Positions 15,694-19,190 of a stretch of DNA of 19,190 bases are shown one piece after another (position 1 is the first letter of the stretch; every line of letters starts with the position of its first letter). Both the position numbers and the translations under genes were made by a program. The DNA lies in NCBI GenBank assembly GCA_046760705.1, contig JBHIER010000009.1, forward strand, positions 1-19,190, written 5' to 3'. The DNA is from JBHIER01 sp046760705 [NCBI: bacterium]. Its GTDB lineage: Bacteria; JBHIER01; G020348925. The notes beneath the pieces were generated by a model that had not been told where the DNA came from, made no database searches, and saw nothing but the letters and a program-made list of their open reading frames with translations.

Positions 15694-17136
15694 CTATTTT
15701 GACTCCAACTCCGCAGCCACTTGCTGAATTCGCCTCCAGGCCTGATGCACGTGGCGGGCCTCGGTATGGGTTTGGCCGACGCAGAACCGAATTGTGAACT
15801 TATCCTTCAGGATGGTATGGGTCAAATAGAGGTTGCCACTCCGGTTGAGGCGGTCCAACAAGTTTCGGTTGATTTCATCTCCTCCTTTGTGTCGGAAACA
15901 GACCAGGTTCAGAGGCGGCTGGGCGGCCAGCTCGAACCGCTCGTCCTCTTCAATCCACGAGGCAAAGTTCTGGGCCAGCTCCACGTGGCGCTTAATGTGG
16001 TATCGGAGACCCTCAATTCCGTAGTAGCGAATGACGAACCAGAGTTTCAGGGATCGGAAGCGCCGTCCGAGGGGGATATGCCAGTCCCTGTAATCGATGA
16101 CGGCACCGGACTCGGTGGCTTTGTTCCGGAGGTATTCGGGCAAAACGCTCAGGGTCTGGATCAAAACCTTCCGATCGGCCACGTAAAAACAGTCGCAATC
16201 GAAATTGGTGAACATCCACTTGTGGGGGTTGAAGCAGTAGCTGTCGGCCAGCTCCATTCCGTCATGGATGGGGCGAAACTCGGGGCAGAGAGCGGCAGTG
16301 CCGGACATGGCTGCATCCACGTGAAGCCAGAGACGCTCCTTGCGGCAGATTCGTCCGATTTCCGGCAGCGGATCGATGGCATTCGAAGATGTGGTCCCTA
16401 CGGTGGCACAGACGAAGAAGGGAACGAGATCAGCTTGGCGATCTTGCTTGATCTGTTTAGCCAGACCGTCCGGGCGCATGGCAAACTGATCATCCACTTC
16501 GATGAGGCGGAGGTTCTCTCGACCAATTCCTGCAATCTTGACCGCTTTCTCGATGGAAGAGTGAGCTTGAGCGGAGGCGTAGGCGACGAGGCGGCCATCA
16601 CACCCGCGCTCGTTGCTCAAGAAATCTGTAGCGCGCTCGCGAGCCGCAAGGAGTGCACAGAGAGAGGCACTCGATGCGGTGTCCTGAATAACCCCACCAC
16701 CAGTCCCGGTTGACTTGAACTTTGCCGGCAGACCTAACATGTCCACAAGCCAGTCAAGCACGTGGGTCTCCAGCTCAGTGCAGGCCGGACTCGTCGCCCA
16801 GAGCATCCCTTGAATCCCCAGGCCTGCCGAGAGCAGCTCCCCCAGTATTGCCGGACCCGAGGCGTTAGCGGGAAAGAAGGCGAAGAAACTTGGAGACTGC
16901 CAGTGGGTCACCCCGGGCAAAATCAACTCTTCCGTGTCCCTGAGAATGGTCTCGAAAGCTTCCCCGTGGACAGGGGGCTTCGGAGGAAGGGAATCGCGGA
17001 TCTGTCCCGGTTCCACTTGGGCTAAGACCGGTAATGACTCGATACGTTCGTAATAATCGGTGATCCAATCCACCACGGCTCGGCCGCAGCGTCGGAACTC
17101 CCCCGGGCTCATGTGGAAACTCTTCTCTTCAGACAT
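15694..17136 (-). CDS. PLP-dependent aromatic-L-amino-acid decarboxylase (group II)
   Basis: A 480-aa cytoplasmic enzyme of the DDC/TDC family, which removes CO2 from aromatic L-amino acids (Phe, Tyr, Trp, DOPA or 5-HTP) to give amines. The start at 17136 is preceded by GGAGGAGAG; an ATG at 17160 has no ribosome site. Visible family features are the HWQSPSFFAFFPA substrate-side segment, a GTGGGVIQDTASSAS phosphate region, His192 in AQAHSSIEKA, Asp274 in HVDAAMSGTA, the Schiff-base Lys306 in CFNPHKWMF, and YRDWHIPLGRRFRSLKLWF. Tyr335 in the catalytic loop (LPEYLRNK) is present; in aldehyde-synthase relatives this residue is usually Phe, so decarboxylation is favoured. Length is normal for the family. 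Which substrate is used cannot be read from the sequence. Its product could feed amine or phenylethylamine/tryptamine formation. The gene next downstream (15637) is not an obvious pathway partner. Confidence 0.93.
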   Translation of the reverse strand: MSEEKSFHMSPGEFRRCGRAVVDWITDYYERIESLPVLAQVEPGQIRDSLPPKPPVHGEAFETILRDTEELILPGVTHWQSPSFFAFFPANASGPAILGELLSAGLGIQGMLWATSPACTELETHVLDWLVDMLGLPAKFKSTGTGGGVIQDTASSASLCALLAARERATDFLSNERGCDGRLVAYASAQAHSSIEKAVKIAGIGRENLRLIEVDDQFAMRPDGLAKQIKQDRQADLVPFFVCATVGTTSSNAIDPLPEIGRICRKERLWLHVDAAMSGTAALCPEFRPIHDGMELADSYCFNPHKWMFTNFDCDCFYVADRKVLIQTLSVLPEYLRNKATESGAVIDYRDWHIPLGRRFRSLKLWFVIRYYGIEGLRYHIKRHVELAQNFASWIEEDERFELAAQPPLNLVCFRHKGGDEINRNLLDRLNRSGNLYLTHTILKDKFTIRFCVGQTHTEARHVHQAWRRIQQVAAELESK

Positions 17137-17496
17137 CTCTCCTCCATTCTGACAAGCCATTGTTCGCCGGCATTCATCCTTAATGTAACCAGTGGCTGGG
17201 CCGAGCGCACAATTGCTTCATTGTTTATTTGTTACTATTCAGCTATTGCCACTTAGTACTTGAACGAAAACTACCTAAATTTTAGTCACGCTGTCATTGC
17301 GAGGCGTTCGTCCCTCACTCCTCGCAATGACACTAATAAATCATGAGTTTTCATTCAGACACAATTTAAGGTGTGACGTTCCCACTCCTTTGTCAGGTAA
17401 GTTCCCGCCGATGCAGAATTGATTTTTTGCAGTGGCAATCCAGGCAAGGGTATTGCAATGCTATCGGATCGTAGTGTTGAGCAATGGTAAGGGAGC
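17137..17496. other. 360-bp intergenic region holding a large palindromic repeat
   Basis: The region lies between the decarboxylase start and the stop of the next gene upstream (17497). Its centre is the imperfect palindrome at 17261-17357, listed separately. No convincing -35/-10 pair for the decarboxylase was found in 17137-17260. The part from 17358 to 17496 shows no gene or clear terminator. Confidence 0.5.
17261..17357. repeat. 97-bp imperfect palindrome of dispersed-repeat (REP/MITE-like) type
   Basis: The core is a perfect 13-bp inverted repeat, TGTCATTGCGAGG (17292-17304) and CCTCGCAATGACA (17320-17332), around a 15-base loop. The symmetry extends outward: TGAACGAAAACT at 17261-17272 matches AGTTTTCATTCA at 17346-17357 with one mismatch, and ATTTTAGT/ACTAATAAAT pairs partly between. 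The TCATTGCGAGG core is like dispersed intergenic palindromes seen in many bacterial genomes. No transposase frame lies inside, so it could only be mobilised in trans. Confidence 0.75.
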
Positions 17497-17952
17497 CTAT
17501 TGTCGTCCCGGTCTTTGCCTCCGCTGCACCGACCGATTAGGCTCGATCAACTGCTTCAATCGTTCCTGCTGATTCTCAACAAACTCCATCACTCGGGAAG
17601 CTCGGTCCTCAGAGACAAGACCAAGACCGAGATGGCTTGCCACGTAGCAAAAGGCAAAGGCCAATTGTGGCTTGGACAGCGTGTCCCCCATGGTCTCCGT
17701 GCTTGCAACATAGCTTGCCAAAGCAGCCTCTGTGGCCTCTTGGAGTACCTTTTTCGACCGGGGAAGGCCCCGGAACTTGAAGCAAAGAATGGGGGCAAGG
17801 TGAAAGAGATCGTTTTCTCTCATTTTTTTACCTGCCAGTACTCCCAAAGAGAGGGCCTCCTTCGCCTCATTGTATGCTCTGGCGATTTCATCCACCCATT
17901 CTTCAGGAGTCTGTGGTGCTGGATTTTTTGCTTTTGCCACGACTCCTCCCAT
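17497..17952 (-). CDS. Small uncharacterised helical cytoplasmic protein
   Basis: A 151-aa protein, mostly alpha-helical by composition (EEWVDEIARAYNEAKEALSL; FVENQQERLKQLIEP), with a basic tail (RSVQRRQRPGRQ) and no signal peptide or membrane span. I do not recognise a family. ATG at 17952 is the first start. A GTG at 17940 sits four bases after GGAGG, so the true start may be there, giving VAKAKNPAPQ. It follows the 93-aa gene by 52 bp in the same direction and could be cotranscribed with it and kptA. The plus-strand frame over the same bases has no family resemblance and is treated as a shadow. Confidence 0.6.
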   Translation of the reverse strand: MGGVVAKAKNPAPQTPEEWVDEIARAYNEAKEALSLGVLAGKKMRENDLFHLAPILCFKFRGLPRSKKVLQEATEAALASYVASTETMGDTLSKPQLAFAFCYVASHLGLGLVSEDRASRVMEFVENQQERLKQLIEPNRSVQRRQRPGRQ

Positions 17953-17981
17953 ATCACGTTAAAGTCATCCGTGCGGTTTAG

Positions 17982-17997
17982 GGCGCCTGCTGGCGCC
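17982..17997. other. GGCGCC hairpin between two small genes
   Basis: GGCGCC-TGCT-GGCGCC forms a perfect 6-bp GC stem with a four-base loop, in the gap between the genes ending at 18005 and starting at 17952. No T run follows on either strand, so it is not a classical terminator. It may stabilise or process a shared transcript. Confidence 0.4.
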
Positions 17998-18004
17998 ACT
18001 GGTC

Positions 18005-18286
18005 TTATCTCCTCTTCTCCTCCGAGCCCTTTTTATTTCTGATTGCTTGCCGATATATTCTTTGAACATTCTCCCAGCCGTAGGCAATCACAGCTTCGAT
18101 ACGATTAGTCAATGACGACACCACAGAGAAGAAAACTCTTCGCCAATCGGAACCGGATTTGCCGCAATACATTTCAAGCAACCCGTAGCGTCTTGCGGGC
18201 AATTCTGACCCCTCAAATACTATGAATGAACGGGTCTCCTTTTCAGCAATTTGATGAAAATACTCATGAAAAGGCACGTATATCAT
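18005..18286 (-). CDS. Small uncharacterised protein, possibly a truncated member of a conserved hypothetical family
   Basis: A 93-aa protein. ATG at 18286 has GGAGATAACC directly upstream, a good ribosome site. The opening FHEYFHQIAEKETRSF, the middle LPARRYGLLEMYC and IEAVIAYGWEN resemble, from memory, a longer conserved hypothetical family in which the region after MYC carries a Cys-x-Cys-Arg-Arg motif. Here that position reads SDWRRVFF, without the cysteines. After AYGWEN the sequence turns into a lysine/arginine-rich tail (RNKKGSEEKRR) and stops, so it may be a C-terminally truncated copy. The family link could not be checked. It lies 51 bp after kptA in the same direction. Confidence 0.6.
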   Translation of the reverse strand: MIYVPFHEYFHQIAEKETRSFIVFEGSELPARRYGLLEMYCGKSGSDWRRVFFSVVSSLTNRIEAVIAYGWENVQRIYRQAIRNKKGSEEKRR

Positions 18287-18337
18287 TGGTTATCTCCATT
18301 TCATTCCACTTCAGTCATAACCTATGATTAACTCGGA

Positions 18338-18886
18338 TCAATTTGTTGGAAAGACGATGTGCTCGACAGGCACCTTTTCTGTCAGCCAAATCCCCTCTGT
18401 TGAGCGGTAGAACTGGAACCCATGTTCGTACATATGAGCAGCTTGAATAGTTAGAACAATCGGCTTCCCGTGACGCTGACCGATCTCCATTGCTGTATGT
18501 TCGTCTACGGATAGATGCACGTAGGTCCGTCCCCTTGGAATAAGGCCGTGTCTCCTGATGGGCTCTACGAAGCGGGTGGCTGTTCCGTGATACAGAAGCT
18601 CTGGTGGTATGATCGGCTCAAGACCAAGGTCGACAGAAATTGAGTGACCATAATTGGCTCTTATCTTGAGACCATCATCACTGAAGGAGAACCGCTGCTT
18701 GTTGCTCCGCTCTACTACTTGCCGCAGTAGCTCCTTGTTCAGGGGCATACCTGCCTGATTTGCTCTCGCCAGCAACGCATCAACCTCCACCCACCCACTT
18801 TCATCGAGAGAAATCCCGATGGTCTCAGGATCGTGGCGGAGCACAAAACTCAAAAATTTACTTATTCTGACGAGCTTCTTACCCAT
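18338..18886 (-). CDS. kptA: RNA 2'-phosphotransferase (Tpt1/KptA family)
   Basis: A 182-aa enzyme of normal length. It transfers an internal RNA 2'-phosphate to NAD+, giving ADP-ribose 1'',2''-cyclic phosphate and nicotinamide; the bacterial role is uncertain. The N-terminal winged-helix half has SKFLSFVLRHDPE, with Arg17-His18 of the conserved catalytic set. Arg76 is in IRANYGHSI, where most relatives have Gln in place of Tyr79. The C-terminal NAD-binding half has LYHGTA (98-103), then RRHGLIPRGRTYVHLS with Arg120, and ends GIWLTEKVPVEHI. ATG at 18886 gives the expected N-terminus; the GGAGG lies unusually close, about two to three bases away. Two small genes follow on the same strand with gaps near 50 bp. 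Confidence 0.95.
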   Translation of the reverse strand: MGKKLVRISKFLSFVLRHDPETIGISLDESGWVEVDALLARANQAGMPLNKELLRQVVERSNKQRFSFSDDGLKIRANYGHSISVDLGLEPIIPPELLYHGTATRFVEPIRRHGLIPRGRTYVHLSVDEHTAMEIGQRHGKPIVLTIQAAHMYEHGFQFYRSTEGIWLTEKVPVEHIVFPTN

Positions 18887-18985
18887 CCCTCCTCTATGAT
18901 CCTGCTGCGAAACATTGTCAATCGCATGCCTGATTTCCGCGCCGCCTAAAGAAGTCCGTTGGCCAAAGCAACCTCCTGAGCAAAT

Positions 18986-19004
18986 CGGGAGCTTCCAGCT
19001 CCCG
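18986..19004 (-). terminator. Possible hairpin terminator after the right-edge gene
   Basis: CGGGAGCT and AGCTCCCG pair perfectly (8 bp) around a three-base loop, starting four bases after the stop of the gene at 19008. On the minus strand it is followed by ATTTGCT rather than a proper T run, so intrinsic termination is doubtful. Confidence 0.4.
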
Positions 19005-19007
19005 TAC

Positions 19008-19190
19008 TCAGTCTATCTCCTTTTCTATCGGGTCCTCGTACGGATCCATGACCATGGAATGGAAATCCACATCGAACCATTCCCAAAAGACATCCTCGCT
19101 AAGATCCTCCGGCCACCAAGACTCTTCTGTACACCAGCCGAAAAGTTTTTCTTCGAATATATCCTCCCAGATTTCGTTGATGTAAGACCG
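19008..19190 (-). CDS. C-terminal part of an acidic hypothetical protein (partial at right edge)
   Basis: The last 60 codons of a gene whose start lies beyond the window. The peptide is very acidic and rich in aromatics (YINEIWEDIFEEKLFGWC; ESWWPEDLSEDVFWEWFDVD; DPYEDPIEKEID at the end). It is the only open frame here, stops at TGA 19008-19010, and runs in the same direction as kptA. The pattern looks like a conserved protein rather than chance, but I cannot name a family. Confidence 0.65.
   Translation of the reverse strand, partial: RSYINEIWEDIFEEKLFGWCTEESWWPEDLSEDVFWEWFDVDFHSMVMDPYEDPIEKEID

Noticed and set aside
15721-16713. 330-codon plus-strand open frame
   Set aside because: It lies wholly antisense to the decarboxylase gene, whose family motifs are unmistakable. 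The plus-strand product has no recognisable domain.
17982-17997. GGCGCC inverted repeat as part of a tRNA acceptor stem
   Set aside because: No T-arm, anticodon arm or D-arm is present around it; the arms are only four bases apart.
17500-18042. 180-codon plus-strand open frame over the 151-aa minus-strand gene
   Set aside because: No ribosome site or family likeness. It runs through a gap and two minus-strand genes with proper spacing, so the minus-strand reading is preferred.

Overview
The window suggests an uncultured bacterium of the FCB type (Zixibacteria, Latescibacteria, KSB1 or Calditrichaeota-like). The basis is large secreted proteins ending in a YPNPFNP-type C-terminal sorting domain, together with YCF48/BNR propellers, dockerin and cohesin modules, and a DUF5916 outer-membrane protein. 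This lineage call is inference from domain content only. Every supported gene lies on the minus strand, so transcription runs from high to low coordinates. The plus strand carries only shadow frames.

Region 1 (about 12.6 kb down to the left edge) is a run of secreted, repeat-rich proteins behind one good sigma70-like promoter (12578-12606). In transcription order they are: a 942-aa protein of seven CnaB/carboxypeptidase-regulatory-like repeats with a sorting tail (9529-12357); a 1107-aa scaffold-like protein with two CnaB-dockerin-cohesin units, two HYDIN-type Ig domains and a sorting tail (6062-9385); a cohesin-HYDIN-dockerin gene broken by two single-base frame changes (4659-6041); a 794-aa YCF48 propeller with dockerin and a lipocalin-like end (2197-4581); and a heavily decayed paralogue of the propeller fused to CnaB/dockerin/cohesin/sorting modules (1-2104). 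The sorting tails sit on the proteins carrying cohesins or CnaB repeats. The proteins that end in or near a dockerin lack a sorting tail. This suggests, but does not prove, a surface complex in which an exported cohesin scaffold holds dockerin-bearing propellers.

Region 2 (12.8-14.6 kb) is a dead DUF5916/CBM9-type outer-membrane gene with a large internal deletion, stops and a frame break. Three long genes in the neighbourhood are intact, so poor sequence quality alone does not explain the lesions.

Region 3 (14.9-19.2 kb) is ordinary chromosome: a protein with a possible PD-(D/E)XK fold and a winged-helix-like end, a PLP-dependent aromatic amino acid decarboxylase with all key residues, two small uncharacterised proteins, an RNA 2'-phosphotransferase (kptA) and the C-terminus of an acidic protein. 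A 97-bp imperfect palindrome of dispersed-repeat type lies upstream of the decarboxylase.

The most unusual DNA-level signal is heptanucleotide-phased tandem repeats at four places. Two lie inside the sorting-domain linkers of different proteins, one of them ending in a frameshift. One lies just after a stop codon and one at a deletion junction in the decayed gene.
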